DNA of 64,000 nucleotides from Tupaia tana (lineage: Eukaryota > Chordata > Mammalia > Scandentia > Tupaiidae). Of this stretch, positions 12,041 to 23,724 are shown one piece after another (position 1 is the stretch's first letter; every line of letters begins with the position of its first letter). A program made the position numbers and the translations under genes. The DNA is taken from assembly GCA_026018925.1 (NCBI GenBank), contig JAKSZU010000009.1, positions 38,647,194 to 38,711,193 on the forward strand, in the 5' to 3' direction. The notes beneath the pieces are model-generated. The model saw only the letters and a list, made by a program, of their open reading frames with translations, ran no database searches and was not told the origin of the DNA.

Positions 12041-12229
12041 GGGACCAGCAGGTGGCATGGTGGTTAAGGGTGCTGAACTACTACATGGCTGACCATGGTT
12101 CCAGTCCCGGACCTGGCAGCTTGCTTTCTCACTTTCCCTCTCTCTCTCTCTCATTTTGTCTTTCTCTGGTCAAATTAAAATAAATAAATACAAATAAATA
12201 AAGTTAAATAAAATAATTCTTTTAAAAAA
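12041..12229 (+). mobile_element. SINE-S copy in MITE-B
   Basis: The TSD gaatgagattatt/gaattagattatt is at 12028-12040 and 12230-12242. The head gggaccagcaggtggcatgg is intact and close to the SINE-S norm. Confidence 0.93.
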
Positions 12230-12280
12230 GAATTAGATTATTGTATTAAAAAGAATTTTGAGATCTATGCATTAAGGGAA

Positions 12281-12511
12281 AAAAAATGCCAGCATGTGTG
12301 CACACCAAAGACAGAAAGAGAAAATGAGGAAACACCTCCGAGGGGGTGTGGTAATGCCACAATCCCTTCTCCTCTATCTTTCCCTCTTTTGGGGATTTTG
12401 GGCATATCCACATATGCACCCGGTGTGTTTTTCAAGCCAGAGTTCAGGACTCAAAGTGCATGGTCGGTCATGTGAGATCCAGCTCACATAACTGCTAGAT
12501 CATAGGTTGGT
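12281..12511 (-). mobile_element. SINE-O copy in MITE-B
   Basis: Body words are 'gccagcatgtgtgcacacc', 'taatgccacaatcccttctcc' and 'gggcatatccacatatgcacc'. It ends at a worn head, 'cataggttggtcc'. Confidence 0.78.
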
Positions 12512-12596
12512 CCTTAGTTTTTCAGTAATACACATTTTCCATGAACTTTTCAAAGACTCCCCATATTCCAATCCTTATACCAGCACCAGACATTTT

Positions 12597-12864
12597 TTTT
12601 TTTTTTTTTTTTGGAGAGGCTTTTGCTGTAGGGCGCATGCGCTCGCCAGACAGACAGAGAGAAACAGAGAGACACAAAGCGAGAAATCACCCCCCGGGGG
12701 GATGGTCACACCGCAATCCCTTCTCCTCCATTCTCCTCTTGAGATCTTGGGCATACACACACACACGGCCCGGTGTGAGTTTTAAGCCAACGGGTCCAGG
12801 ATGCGAACCATGGTCAACTACATGGGAGTCCAGCGACACAGCCATTACCCTAACTGCTGGTCCC
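12597..12864 (-). mobile_element. SINE-L copy with 14-bp TSD
   Basis: gcaccagacatttt is perfect at 12583-12596 and 12865-12878. The copy is GC-rich with a long T run, so it is fairly young. Confidence 0.96.
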
Positions 12865-13688
12865 GCACCAGACATTTTTGACTGCTATACCTTTGTAGTA
12901 AGTTCTGAAGTCTGGAAGAGTGAGTCCTTTAATGGGCTTCTTCTTTTTCAAGTTTGTTTTGGTGATTTTGGGTCACTTGCATCTCTCTATGAATTTTAAG
13001 GTCACCTTGCCAATGTCTGCAAATAAGACAGCCAGAATTTTTATAGAGATTGCATTGGATCTATTGTTCAATTCTGGTACTGTTGCTATCTTAACAATTT
13101 AAGTCTTCTAAATTATGTATATAGGATAGCTATTGTTTAATAGCTTTATTCAGGTGCAATTGTTATACAAAAACCTGCACACATTTAATGTATACAATTT
13201 GGTAAGTTTGACTATATCCATATATCTGTAAAATGATCATCACAAGGTAATAAACATTCCACCGACCTCTAAAAGTTTCCTCCTATTCTCGCACCCCCCT
13301 TTTATGGTAAGAATAGTTAAAATCTACCATTTTAGCAAATTTCTGAGTGTACAATACAATATTTTAAAATATAGACACAATGTTATAGAGCATATCTCTA
13401 GAACTTACTCATCCCAAATAGCTGGAACTTTGTACCATTTGACTACAGTTCCCTGCCTCCTCCACCCCCTAGACCCTTGTAAGCACCATTCTACTCTTTT
13501 ATTCTATGAATTTGATTATTTCAGATATCTCATATGAGTGTGATCATACAATATGATCAAGATTATTTTGGCTATCTTGGGTTCTTTGTGGTTTTATATG
13601 AATTTCAGGATCTAAAAATTTTATATATATTCAGTTGGAGTACTGATAAGAATAGATTTAAATCTATGATCATTTTGGGTAGTAGATA

Positions 13689-13950
13689 CTTTTTTTTTCT
13701 TTTTCTTTTATTCTTTATTTTATTTAGATTTTTGTTATAGGGTGAATGTGCTTGACAGAAAGAGAAAGTGAGAAATCACCCTGTAGTGGGTGGCCACACT
13801 GCAATTCCTTCTCCTCCATGCTCCTCCTGGGATTTGGGGCATGCATGCACATGTATCCAGTGTGATTTTTAAGCTGCTAGGCTTGGGACTTGAACCATAT
13901 TTGAACATATGAAAGTCCAGGGCTTTAACCACTATGCCACCTGTTGGCCT
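13689..13950 (-). mobile_element. SINE-L copy in L1
   Basis: Spans 'gatttttgttatagggtgaatg' to 'ccacctgttggcct'. The CG-rich block is reduced to 'ccctgtagtgggtggcc', so the copy is old. Confidence 0.87.
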
Positions 13951-14193
13951 CAAGTATGTGTATGTATCTTCTAATGGTATTAATTCTTCCAGTCCATGAA
14001 CACAGGATGACTTTCCATTTACTTATATCTATTTTAATTTCTTTCAGAAATGACTTGTAGTTTTTAGTGTACAAATATTTTACCTTCTTGGTTAAGCTTA
14101 TTCCTAAGTATATTTTTCTTTTTGACAATATTATTAATGGGATTGTTTTTAAATTTCCTTTCCTGATCATTTTTTGCTAATTTATATTAGGTC

Positions 14194-14255
14194 ATTGGAA
14201 AATTATGACATATTTTTACATGCAAAAATTCCTCATGCCTTTCAAGATGACCAAT
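14194..14255. mobile_element. mariner-type MITE (family A)
   Basis: A 62-bp worn palindrome, from 'attggaaaattatgacata' to 'catgcctttcaagatgaccaat'. See 30463-30542 for a better copy. Confidence 0.65.
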
Positions 14256-14509
14256 ATAAATACAGCTGACTTACGTAAGTTCATTTTATACCATGCAACT
14301 TTATTGAATACCTTTATTAGTTCAGAAATTTTATTATGGCATTTTTAGGATTTTCTACACATAAGATCATTTCCTCTATAAACAAAAATAATTTTACTTC
14401 TTTTCTGATTTGGATTATCTTTTTTCCTTGGATAATTACTCTGGCTTGGACTGCCAGTGCTGTATTATAAGCAAGCATCCTTGTCTGTCTGTCTTTCTTT
14501 CTTTCTTTC

Positions 14510-14793
14510 TTTTTTTTTTTTTTTTTTTTTTGGAGAGGTTTTTGCTATAGGGTGTGTGCACTTACCCAGAAAGACAGAGAGAGAAAGAGACACAGAAAGT
14601 GAGAAATCACTCCGCCTCCCACCAGGGGGAATGGCCACATCGCAATCCCTTCTCCTCCATTCTCTTCTCAGGATCTTGGGCACACACACACAAGCGCCCA
14701 GCGTGAATTTAAGCCACTGGATCCAGGACTCGAACCGTGGTCAACTATGTGGGAGTCCAGCGACATAGTCATTACACCAACTGCTGGCACCCC
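14510..14793 (-). mobile_element. SINE-L copy in L1
   Basis: A T run of about 20 is preceded by (cttt)n. The body is complete and the head reads 'ccaactgctggcacccc'. L1 text resumes with 'ccttatttctgatgtt'. Confidence 0.93.
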
Positions 14794-14882
14794 TTGCCTT
14801 ATTTCTGATGTTAAAGGAAAATCTTTCAACTTTTCACAATTGGACTTGTCCTATAGTCTTTACACTTTGAGATACATTCTTT

Positions 14883-15879
14883 TTTTTTTCTTATATTGAG
14901 TTTAATTCATTTGGTATTGTGGGCAATTTTTTAAAATTTTATTTTTAATTATTTCATGTTCTTTTATACATTCAATCATGTTATTTAGCTTACAACGTGA
15001 ATATTCCAACATATGTGCATTTCTCCCTAGTCCAGTTGATAATACTATAAAATTATCTTTAACAGATAATACCACATTTCTTTGTCCCATTAATGCTTTG
15101 GCCTCTCTATTTTTCTTCTAAATGTCCTTCCTCAGATTGTACTCTTTCACCCACACTATATCTGGTATTCCCAACCATTTACTGTATTTCTATATGCTTT
15201 AGCCAATCAGTTTCAGTCATAGAGTACAGACACTTGGTATATGTTAAGTGGGGACATACAATGCCTCTCCATAGCCTGGCTTGCTTCACTCAGCAGTAAA
15301 CCTTCCATATTCATCCACTTTCTGTCAAAAGCCAGGGTCTTGTTTTCCATGGCTGAATGGCATTCCATAGAGTATATGTGCCGCAGTTTTTCAATCCATT
15401 CATCTGTTAGCGGGCATTTGGGTGGCTCCACATCTTAGCAATTGTGAATAATGCCTCAATCAACATCGATGTGCAAGCACTTTTCCGATTAAGGATTCTT
15501 CTGTCCTTTGGGTAGATACCAAGGAGTGGGATTGCTAGATCATATGGTAGTTATATTTGTAGATTTATGAGGAATCTCCAAATTGTTCTCCACAGTGGCT
15601 GGACCAATTTACATTCCCACCATCAGTGTAAGAGAGTTCCCTTTTCACCCCATTCCCATCAGCACTTATCATTTGTTTTCTTAATCTTAGTCATTCTGAC
15701 TAGGGTTAGATGGTATCTCATTGTTGTTTTGATCTGCGTTTTCCTTACAATGAGGGATGTTGAGTATTTTTTTCATAAGCCTTTTGGCTATACGAATGTC
15801 ATCCTTAGAGAGTGGTTTTTTCAACTCATTCTCCCATCTTTTAGTAGGGTTGATAATCTTTTTTTGGAACAGCTTCTTG
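14883..15879 (-). mobile_element. Younger 5'-truncated L1, nested
   Basis: About 1 kb of well-preserved antisense L1 3' UTR and ORF2 end ('ttttccatggctgaatggcattcc', 'ggtagataccaaggagtggg') is flanked by gagatacattctt at 14869-14882 and 15880-15893. The surrounding older L1 continues across the gap, so this is a clean later insertion. Confidence 0.9.
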
Positions 15880-16310
15880 GAGATACATTCTTTCCATGTG
15901 TAGTTTGTTGAGAGTTTTTATCAGAAAGATGTGTTGAAGTTTTTCAAATATTTTCCCCATATCTATCAAAACGATCATGTGGTTTTTATTCTTTATTCTG
16001 TTAATATACTGTGCCATATTGATTAAGACTCCTATGTTGAGTTAGCCTTGAAACCCAAGGATAAATCACATTGAATCATGGTATATGATCCTTTTAAGAT
16101 GTTGCTACATTTAATTTTCTAGTATTTTGTTGAGGATTTAGGCTTCAGTGTTCATCAGGGATATTGGCCTGTCATTTTCTTATCTTGTAGTGTTTTTGTT
16201 GTCCACTTTGGTGTCAGGATAATGATGGCTTCGTAAAATAAGTTCGGAAGTATTCACTCCTCTTCATATTTTTGGAAGAGTGTGAGAAAAACTGATGTTA
16301 ATACTTCTTT

Positions 16311-16575
16311 TTTATTTTATTTCATTTTATTTTTTGTAAATTTTGCTATAGAGCATGTGTGCTTATAGGAGAGATAGAGAGACAAAAAGAGAGAAATCAC
16401 CCCGTGCCCCCGGGTGGATGACCATGCCACAATCCCTTCTCCTTCATTCTTCTCTCAGATCCTGGGCACACATGTGCACTCACCCAGTGTGTTTTGAGCC
16501 ACCAGATCTGGGACTTGAGCCACGGTTGACCACGTGGGAGTTTAGTGCCTTAACCACTACACTAGCTGCTGGCCC
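16311..16575 (-). mobile_element. SINE-L copy with 12-bp TSD
   Basis: taatacttcttt is perfect at 16299-16310 and 16576-16587. The head ends 'actagctgctggccc'. Confidence 0.95.
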
Positions 16576-17079
16576 TAATACTTCTTTAAATGATTGGTAT
16601 AACTCACTACTGAGGACATCTGGTCCTGAACTTTTCTTGGTAAATAGGTTTTGATTGATGAATCAATCTCCTTACTTATTACTGGTATGCTCAAATGTGC
16701 AATTTCCTCATAATTATGTCTTGATATATTATATATTCCTAGAAATTATCCATTTATTCTAAGTTATTCAATATGTTTATGATTATTAATAGCAGTCTCT
16801 TATAATCCTTTTTATCTTTGTAGCATCAGTTGTAACGTCTCTTCTTTAATTTCTGATTTTGAGTCGTCATGCTTTTCTTCTCAGTTAACCTTGCTAAAGG
16901 TTTGTCAATTTTTATCTTTTCAAAACTAACAGTTTTGTTGATTTCTTTTAGTTTTTACTCTCTATTTTACTACTGCTCTAATCTTTTTTCCCCTTATTTC
17001 TGTTCACTTCACACTTAATTCATTTTTCCTTCTCTAGTTCTTTGAGTTGTAAAGATAGATTGTTTGAGATCTATTTTTT

Positions 17080-17350
17080 TAACTCATATATTTCCTTCGT
17101 GGGTGTTTTGGGGGGGGGGGAGTTTATATATTTCCTTCACATGAGGGTGGAGAGTGATGAGTTTATATGTTTCCTTCATGTGAAAGAGAGAAATGTAGTG
17201 CACCCTTTGTAGTGTCTTCATGCCATGATCCTCTTCGCCAGCCTCAGTCAGTGTTCTGGTAAACCTTAGCACACAAACTCGAAGCCTTCCCATATGACCT
17301 TCAGCACTGTGTAGCAGCACCCCTACAGCCTGCACCATCACAGCTCTGGA
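17080..17350 (-). other. Unassigned segment inserted in L1
   Basis: L1 text stops near 17080 and resumes after the SINE at 17604. The insert includes a G10 run and two or three degenerate units of 'gtttatat.tttccttca.atg' spaced about 47 bp. It is open on the minus strand for about 85 codons containing GRLRVCVLRFTRTLTEAGEEDH. I do not recognise it. A short transduced or retrocopied segment is possible. Confidence 0.45.
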
Positions 17351-17351
17351 A

Positions 17352-17604
17352 CTTTTTATTTATTTTTGTTTTCAGAGATTTTTGCTATAAGATGCGTACA
17401 CTCGCCAGAGAGACAAAAAGTGAAAAATTACCCCCCAGGGGAATAGTCCCACCACAATCCCTTCTCCTCCATTCTTCTCTTGGGATCTTAGCCATGCACA
17501 CCCACTCACCTGGAATGAGTTTTAAGTCTCTGGGTCTGGGACTCCAACTGTGGTCAATTAGGTGGGAGTCCTGTGATGCAACCATTCCGGCATCTGCTGG
17601 TCCC
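17352..17604 (-). mobile_element. SINE-L copy
   Basis: Runs from 'tcagagatttttgctataagatgc' to 'catctgctggtccc', beside the unassigned insert. Body length is typical. Confidence 0.9.
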
Positions 17605-18006
17605 AGGACCATTCTTTTTAAATGTAGACATTTATTGCTATAAAATTCCATCTCAGTACTACTTCTGCAGCATCCCATAAGTTTTGGTATGCTGTGTTTT
17701 AATTTTCATTGGTCTGATGATATTTTCTGATTTCCCTTATAATTTTTTTTGACCCACTGGTTTCTCAAGAATGTGTTATTTAATTTCCATGTATTTGTTA
17801 ATTTTCCACTTTTACTTCTGCTATTGTATTCCAGTTCCATTCCATTGTGGTACGATTTCAATCTTCTTAAATTTGTTGAGACCTGTTTTGTGACCTAACC
17901 TGTGATTTCCCTTGGAGAATGTTCCCTGTGAACTTAAGAGGACTGTGAATTCTTCTGTTTGGTGGAGGGATTTGTATATGACTGTTATGTCCGTTTGGTC
18001 TACAAG

Positions 18007-18413
18007 GAATGTATGTTGTGGTTTGCATGTCCCCTCAAAACGTACATTAAGATTTCATTGTGATGGGATTAAGAAGGGAAAACCCCACAAAAACAGGGTA
18101 TAAGGTTTAAAGATGGGGCCTTGAGGAAGAGATTAGGATTAAGGTCATTAGGGTGGGGGTCCCAAGATTGAATCTTGATTGGTTCATAAGAAGAAGGAAT
18201 GAGACAGAGACTGAAGAATACAGAGACTCTTGCTGCTATTCTCTCATAATGGGATGGCCCTGAATATCCTCAAGACTCCATAGATAGGAAAACTCACCAC
18301 ATGTGGCCACTGGAACTTTGATCTCCAGAGCATGAGCTTAATAAACTTTATTTTTATAAATCACTGAATTTCAGGTATTTTCTCTTATTAGCAACCGAAT
18401 GAACTAGAACAAT
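18007..18413 (+). mobile_element. Solo LTR, MaLR (ERVL) type
   Basis: Contains 'tgtggtttgcatgtcccc', 'gatgggattaagaaggg', 'gatggggccttgag', AATAAA near 18340 and an 'aatgaactagaaca' end. This is the order of MST/MLT-type LTRs. L1 sequence brackets it, with aatgta/aatgca as a possible 5-6 bp TSD. Confidence 0.75.
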
Positions 18414-18440
18414 GCATTTTGTATCATCTGTTTCTATATT

Positions 18441-18512
18441 ATTGGATGGTTGAGAAAGTCATGACATAGTTTTTAATACAAAAATGTGTCATGACTTTTC
18501 CGACCACCCAAT
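18441..18512. mobile_element. mariner-type MITE (family A)
   Basis: A 72-bp near-palindrome with terminal 'attggatggttgagaaagtc' and 'gacttttccgaccacccaat'. Both arms carry the GTCATGAC word. Confidence 0.85.
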
Positions 18513-18772
18513 AATTTCCTATCTGGATGACCTATTTCTGAAATTGGTATATGAAGTCCATTATTATTGTATCATTATTTATTTCTAACTTTAGTTGTGT
18601 CAATGTTTGCTTTATATGTTTAGATGCTTTATTATGCAGTGCACATATAGTCTTAACTATTAGATCTACCTGGTGAATTTATACTATTACTGCATAATGC
18701 CCTCCTTAGACATTCTGACAATTTTTACTTAAAGTGTACTTTGATATAAGTATAGATATCCTGCTCTCTCTC

Positions 18773-18956
18773 TTTTTAAAAAAGTTTATTTTGAGAGAGA
18801 GACAGAGAAATAGATACTCTCAACAGCATCTCGTAATGCCAGAATCACATATAGATGGTGTGTTTCATGTCAACCTGGGATCTGAATTGTGATGTTTTTT
18901 GCAGCTCCAGCATTGCAGAATGGTGCCCCATCCATCACTTCTGCCACTGTGGCCCT
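18773..18956 (-). mobile_element. SINE-O, strongly diverged
   Basis: 'gagagagagacagagaaatag', 'atgccagaatcacatatag' and the head remnant 'cactgtggccc' suggest an early branch. The same type recurs at 37997-38385. Confidence 0.5.
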
Positions 18957-19082
18957 TAGATCCTTTTTACTTATCATTTGCATAGAGTACTTTTCTCTGC
19001 TTCCTCAATTTCAGCCTATGTGCATCCTGAAATCAAAATTGAATCTCCTGTAGAGAACATATTGTTGAAGGCTTTGCTTTTT

Positions 19083-19330
19083 GTTTTTGTTTTTAGAGAG
19101 GTTTTGGCTATAGGGCACGTGTACTTGCCAGAGAGAGAGACAGAAAGCAAGAAAGCGCTCCGTGAGGGTATGGCCATGCCATAATCCTTTCTCTTCCATT
19201 CTTCTTTCTGGTTGTTGGGTATGCACACACATACACGTGGCATGAGTTTTAAGTATCCGTGTCCAGGACATGAACCATGGTCAACTACATGGGAGTCTAG
19301 CAATGTAACCATTATGCCATCTTCTGGTCC
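19083..19330 (-). mobile_element. SINE-L copy in L1
   Basis: Runs from 'agagaggttttggctatagggc' to 'gccatcttctggtcc'. The C-rich block is worn to 'gctccgtgagggtatgg'. Confidence 0.9.
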
Positions 19331-19439
19331 TGTTGTTGTTTTTAATCCATTCAGTCACTCTACATATTTTGATTAGGGAGTTTAATCCATTTACACTTAA
19401 TTACTTTTTTCTCAAATCTATTGTCCCTGTCCTTGTCAC

Positions 19440-19715
19440 ATTTTTTTTTTTTTTTGAGAGATTTTTGCTCTAGGACTGTGTGCTTGCCAGGGAGACAGAG
19501 ACAGAGAAACAGAAAGTGAGAAATCAACCCCCCCCCCCCCCCACGGGAATGGCCATGCTGCAATCCAATCCCCTCTCCTCCATTCTCCTCTTGGGATTTT
19601 GAGCACACACATACACGCATCCAGCATGAGTTTCAAGCCTCCAGGTCCAGGTCTCTAACCTCAGTTGACTACATGGGAGACCAGTGATGTAACCATTTCG
19701 CCACCTGCTGGTCAC
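19440..19715 (-). mobile_element. SINE-L copy with TSD
   Basis: ccttgtcac occurs at 19431-19439 and 19716-19724. An expanded C16 run lies at the body hairpin near 19528-19543. Confidence 0.93.
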
Positions 19716-20314
19716 CCTTGTCACTTCTGAATTCTACTCTCAGAAGTTGCTTTTCAATGTGAAGCTTTGTCCTGGAGGGTAGATTTATTTGTTTGCTTTC
19801 TATGTTTTGTGAGGTTTAGACTGATATTGCAAATTTAAGTCTTACAAAGAACCCTTTACCTTTAAATGAGAATTGAGTGTACAAAACAAAACCAAAAAAA
19901 AACCTTCCCTAATTTTAATATCTCTTCTCAAGTTTTCCCATCATGCTTTCCAATGAGAACTTATAGTAATTAACAAGTTTTCCTGCTCTCAGGTCTGACA
20001 TCTGCTTTGCTGTTTGCCTCTAATTTTTTCTGTAGAGATATGAGGTAGGTCTTAAAGCTATTGCTACTGCTTCTAACCACTCGTATTTGGGTATATTTAA
20101 AGTCATTTCTCACCTTGTTTTATAGTAGACGATATCCATGAGTTTTAATTTTTCTCATCCCATTTGTTCTGGTACCATCACTATCTTCATAATTTTCTAG
20201 GGAATGAAGTTAAATGCTTTTTCTCAGCTTGATAATATCCCTACCAGATTATGTTGTTGCCTCTTCTCCTGTAGGGTTTTTTACTTTATTCACTCTTGCA
20301 AAGAAATGGTTTTA

Positions 20315-20382
20315 TTGAGTCATCAGAAACGTCATGATATATTTTTCTATGCAAAAATGTCATGACTTTTCCGACCCACTAT
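20315..20382. mobile_element. mariner-type MITE (family A)
   Basis: 'catcagaaacgtcatgatat' pairs with 'tgtcatgacttttccgaccca'. 'tttttctatgcaaaaat' forms the centre. Confidence 0.8.
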
Positions 20383-20492
20383 AACACCATAGAAAACTAG
20401 CAATTCTGTTTATATATGATTTTTTAAAATCTATGTTGTAGAATAATGAATTTCAAAATGTTTTTGATCTTCAACTAATATTACATATACAA

Positions 20493-20493
<1 letters not shown>

Positions 20494-20536
<43 letters not shown>
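20494..20536. repeat. (TG)n microsatellite
   Basis: About 21 TG units. Confidence 0.95.
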
Positions 20537-20538
<2 letters not shown>

Positions 20539-20642
20539 CGTGAGCATGCATGCGCTCTTGTATGTGTGAAACAAAAAGTTTTATGCTGGCCAAGATGCAA
20601 CAAAACATAATGGATCAAGATCCTTAATTTAATAACATTTTT

Positions 20643-20884
20643 GGGACTAGCAGATGGCATAATGGTTATGTCGCTGGACTACCACGTAGTCAACCATGGT
20701 TCAAGTCCTGGACCGGGCAGTTTAAACTCATGCCAGTGCGTGTGCGTGTGTGCCCAAGAGGAAAATGGAGGAGAAGAGATTGTGGCATGGCCATCTACCC
20801 TGGGGTTGATTTCTTGCTTTCTGTTTCTCTGTCTCTCTGTCTTTCCAGTGAGCACATAACACCTTATAGCAAAAACTTCTCTTT
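20643..20884 (+). mobile_element. SINE-L copy
   Basis: Head gggactagcagatggcataatgg and B box ggttcaagtcc. The body lacks part of 'gcccaagatcccgag', leaving 'cccaagaggaaaatgg'. It ends 'cttatagcaaaaacttctc'. Confidence 0.92.
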
Positions 20885-21184
20885 AAAAATTTTTTTTAAG
20901 TACACTAAAGGAAAGTTTGGAAATTAGTGTAAATGTTGTAAAAACTATTAGCAGAGATATTATTTTTATATGTGGATTAAATAAATAAGCAGTAAATACC
21001 AATATCTTATTGGGGGAGAATAAACCCAATTCCCAGAATGGGAAAACATAATTTACTAGGGAAAAATGATCATCATATGCAGTGATCCCACATCTCTTTC
21101 ACCCCTGGATTTGGGGAATTTTGATAAGCTATATGGAGCAAAAGTCAATTTCTACATTAGAGAAATAGAGAGAGGGTAGTTACT

Positions 21185-21325
21185 TTTACCCCAGCTTTAT
21201 TGAAGTATTATTGACAAATTAAATTATATATATTCAAAGTGTATAATGTAATGATTTGATATATGCTTACATTATGTAATAACTACCACACCAAATTCAT
21301 TAATCACCCATCACTGCACAGTTAT

Positions 21326-21361
<36 letters not shown>

Positions 21362-21470
21362 TGTGTGGTGAGGACAGTTAAGATTATGCTTTCATAGCAA
21401 ATTCCTAGGAAACAATACAATATTATTAATTAGTCACCATACTGTACATTAGAAGATAGTTACTTAAACA
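21185..21470 (-). mobile_element. L1 3' UTR fragment with (TG)n
   Basis: Antisense text 'ccccagctttattgaagtat', 'gtgtataatgtaatgatttga' and 'caccatactgtacattagaag' is typical of old L1 3' ends. A TG run lies at 21332-21358. Confidence 0.8.
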
Positions 21471-22525
21471 TAAGAGTTAAGCATCAATTAGCAGAAAAAG
21501 AAAGGCTGCAGAAGTCAAAAAAGACTTCTGTCAGGAGCAGAAGCAATGTTATAGTGCTTTTAATGCCTCAAAAAGATGCAGCCAGGCGTACAGGAGTAGA
21601 GTTGTCATGGAAAAGTCAATATAAAATCAGGATGTCTTCTTCTCTAGTTTAGAAATAGTCAGTGTTGTGCTTAAGTAGCAATAGGCAGCAATTAATGTTT
21701 TCTGGAAATGTTACTAACTTCTACAGATATGTTTTCTCTTCTTTCAAACCACAGAAATTCTTATCTATCAATTGAATAAATTAAAAAACATGTAAGTAGC
21801 AAAAAGAAGAATAATTAAAGTGTTTCCCACTGGTGAGCAAGGATCTGTTGCTTTTTTTAATAAGTCATTCACAGGTGAACACATATATTAAATACTTTGA
21901 AAAAAACATTTAAAAAATAAAAACATTAAATCTTAATCAAAACCGTATGCCACACTCTAACATGTAATTACCAGGGTTTAATTTATTATAAGCTTTGGTT
22001 CACGTAGCTCCATTTCAACAAAGAAATCATGAGTTTCTGGGGAAACATAATATAATCTGTCTGATTTAGTTATCTAAAATCCATTTGAAATTTTCTATTT
22101 AAGCCATATGATCACTGCCACCCACATGCCATCTGGTGGCACTTCTCCAGATGGCACATAGGAAGTAATAAGACTCTATAATTTAGCCCTATAAATCCCA
22201 ACCAAGAAACTGCTTATGAACAGTTTCACATTACTGAATAATTATGCAGAATTTTTTGTCTTTTAGGAAGCATTTTAATTATAGCTAATTAAATAACAAC
22301 AACAAAAGGCTTTACTTCTACTCAGTATTGTTTGATTGAAATACTGAGTCTTCTAGCAAAAACAACTAGATTCTATGAAGGCAAGATTCACCCTCCCAAC
22401 TTCAATTCTCATCCTTGGTGGGTTCCCAAAACATAAGAGCTAGTAGGACAATATCGTTATACTATATCTTATTAATCATTAAGTCGCTAAAGAATTCTGC
22501 CCCTGTTTAATGTAAATGCCTAAAA
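21471..22525. other. No gene recognised
   Basis: Single-copy-looking AT-rich DNA without a repeat or ORF I can support, apart from the CTCF-like site noted separately. Confidence 0.4.
22127..22155 (-). promoter_or_regulatory. CTCF-like motif within a short inverted repeat
   Basis: The minus strand reads GTGCCACCAGATGGCAT, which fits the CTCF core CCASYAGRKGGC. The + strand shows gccatctgg and ccagatggc as an inverted repeat with a short loop. Motif match only; there is no binding evidence. Confidence 0.35.
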
Positions 22526-22697
22526 CAGTGGTTCTGAACTGTGGCTGTATATATTTTAAAGTCACTTGTGCTATGAAAAATACTGATGCCAGACCACACC
22601 CCCCCCACACATCAATTAGATAAAACTCTCTAGAGGAATGTGAACAAGGTATCTGAACATTTAAAGCTTTCCAGATGCTGATAATGTACAACCAAGT
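22526..22697 (+). mobile_element. MER5-like hAT MITE
   Basis: Begins 'cagtggttctgaactgtgg', continues 'tgatgccagaccacacc', 'caattagataaaactctct' and 'gctgataatgtacaaccaag'. This is the order of the MER5A family as I recall it. Confidence 0.75.
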
Positions 22698-23724
22698 TTG
22701 ACAAGAAGATTGTGTTTATTTAACCTAAAATTGTATACATGTAGAGATAAAGAACCTTGAATAATTTATAAAATATGAAAATATATTGGAAATAACTCAA
22801 GTAGGTCATAATTTTGAGAACTGTAACAAAAATAATTAAGAGATTGATATATCTTGGTTGTATATTGAAATATTTTTAAAGGCAAAAAGCCAAACTTTTA
22901 ATATGGGTTAGTGCTGATGATATATTCTAAGTAATATTATTTATCCAGTCCTAAAAAATACTGTATGTCCAAAAGGATATGAATGGTATCAGCTATTTAA
23001 TACAAATGGGAGGAAAAATTTACTTTAATGGAAAAAATAAGCTCCTCAAGGACCTAATAGAAGTTCTTAAATTGAGTGCAGCAAGCCAAGTACATAAGGA
23101 AAGAAAATAACATCATAGAATAAAAACAGATTATTCTTTGTGCTTTCTACAAGCACAACTATAGTGTTAATCCATTCAATTACTTTATCATAATGTGTTG
23201 CCCAAATATTTTTTGTATGTTAAAATTTACATAATTTCAAATAATTTTATTTGACTTTTTTCTTGCTAATTTTAAATTTCTGTATACTTATGTATCATCT
23301 TCCAGTCTGATCTGGAGCTTAGTATAATAATAATAGCGATGTTAAAAAGAAAAACAAAACACGAGCTTTTTCTTTTCTATTTATTTTAACTTACTTCTAC
23401 ATGTTCTCATTATCTCTTTTCAGGACCCTACAGTCTAAGCAGAAAATAACAGCACTTATGTTTCAATTTATGCTGCAAGTTTTGCACCTGTTATATATTT
23501 ATATCATTTATATATAATTTCATTTGAAATTAAAATGTTACTCACTCAATAAAGACTGGAAGATACCATCACCCAGGAAGACCTTTCCTTGACACATTTA
23601 ATAGCAGTTAGAAAATCAAAATATAATTTCTAGACATCAAAATAAGGGATATGTTCATGTGAAACATTTGAATGATTTTACATATTTATTTAGTGATTTA
23701 TATAGTGCTCTTAAAATCATTATA
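22698..23724. other. No gene recognised
   Basis: AT-rich, stop-dense on both strands, no SINE. I see nothing assignable. Confidence 0.4.

Larger units (their letters stand above)
11988..12563. mobile_element. MITE family B split by two SINEs
   Basis: The left end 'gagggaacttcaaaaggttcat' at 11989 and the right end 'catgaacttttcaaagactcccc' near 12560 are complementary. SINE-S 12041-12229 and SINE-O 12281-12511 sit between them. The MITE itself lies in L1, giving three nested layers. Confidence 0.7.
10505..13115 (-). mobile_element. L1 fragment, repeatedly interrupted
   Basis: Starts at 3' UTR-like text ('gtacaatatggtgacttttag') and runs into ORF2-like antisense ('ccaacaatccattgatcatat', 'tttggtgattttgggtcac'). 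A MITE-B, two SINEs inside that MITE and a SINE-L at 12597 split it. A small plus-strand A-tailed piece may lie near 10920-11110. Confidence 0.8.
13116..20314 (-). mobile_element. Old antisense L1 region with nested insertions
   Basis: L1 antisense text recurs in order, from 3' UTR-like sequence near 13130-13560 through ORF2. Examples are 'ggaagtattcactcctcttc', 'catcccataagttttggtatg' and 'tggtttctcaagaatgtg'. More than one L1 may be merged. Inserted within are seven SINEs, three MITE-A copies, one LTR, a younger L1 and an unassigned segment. Confidence 0.82.

Noticed and set aside
12541-12999. 152-codon ORF
   Set aside because: It crosses the T run and body of a SINE-L and enters L1 text; no independent protein signal.
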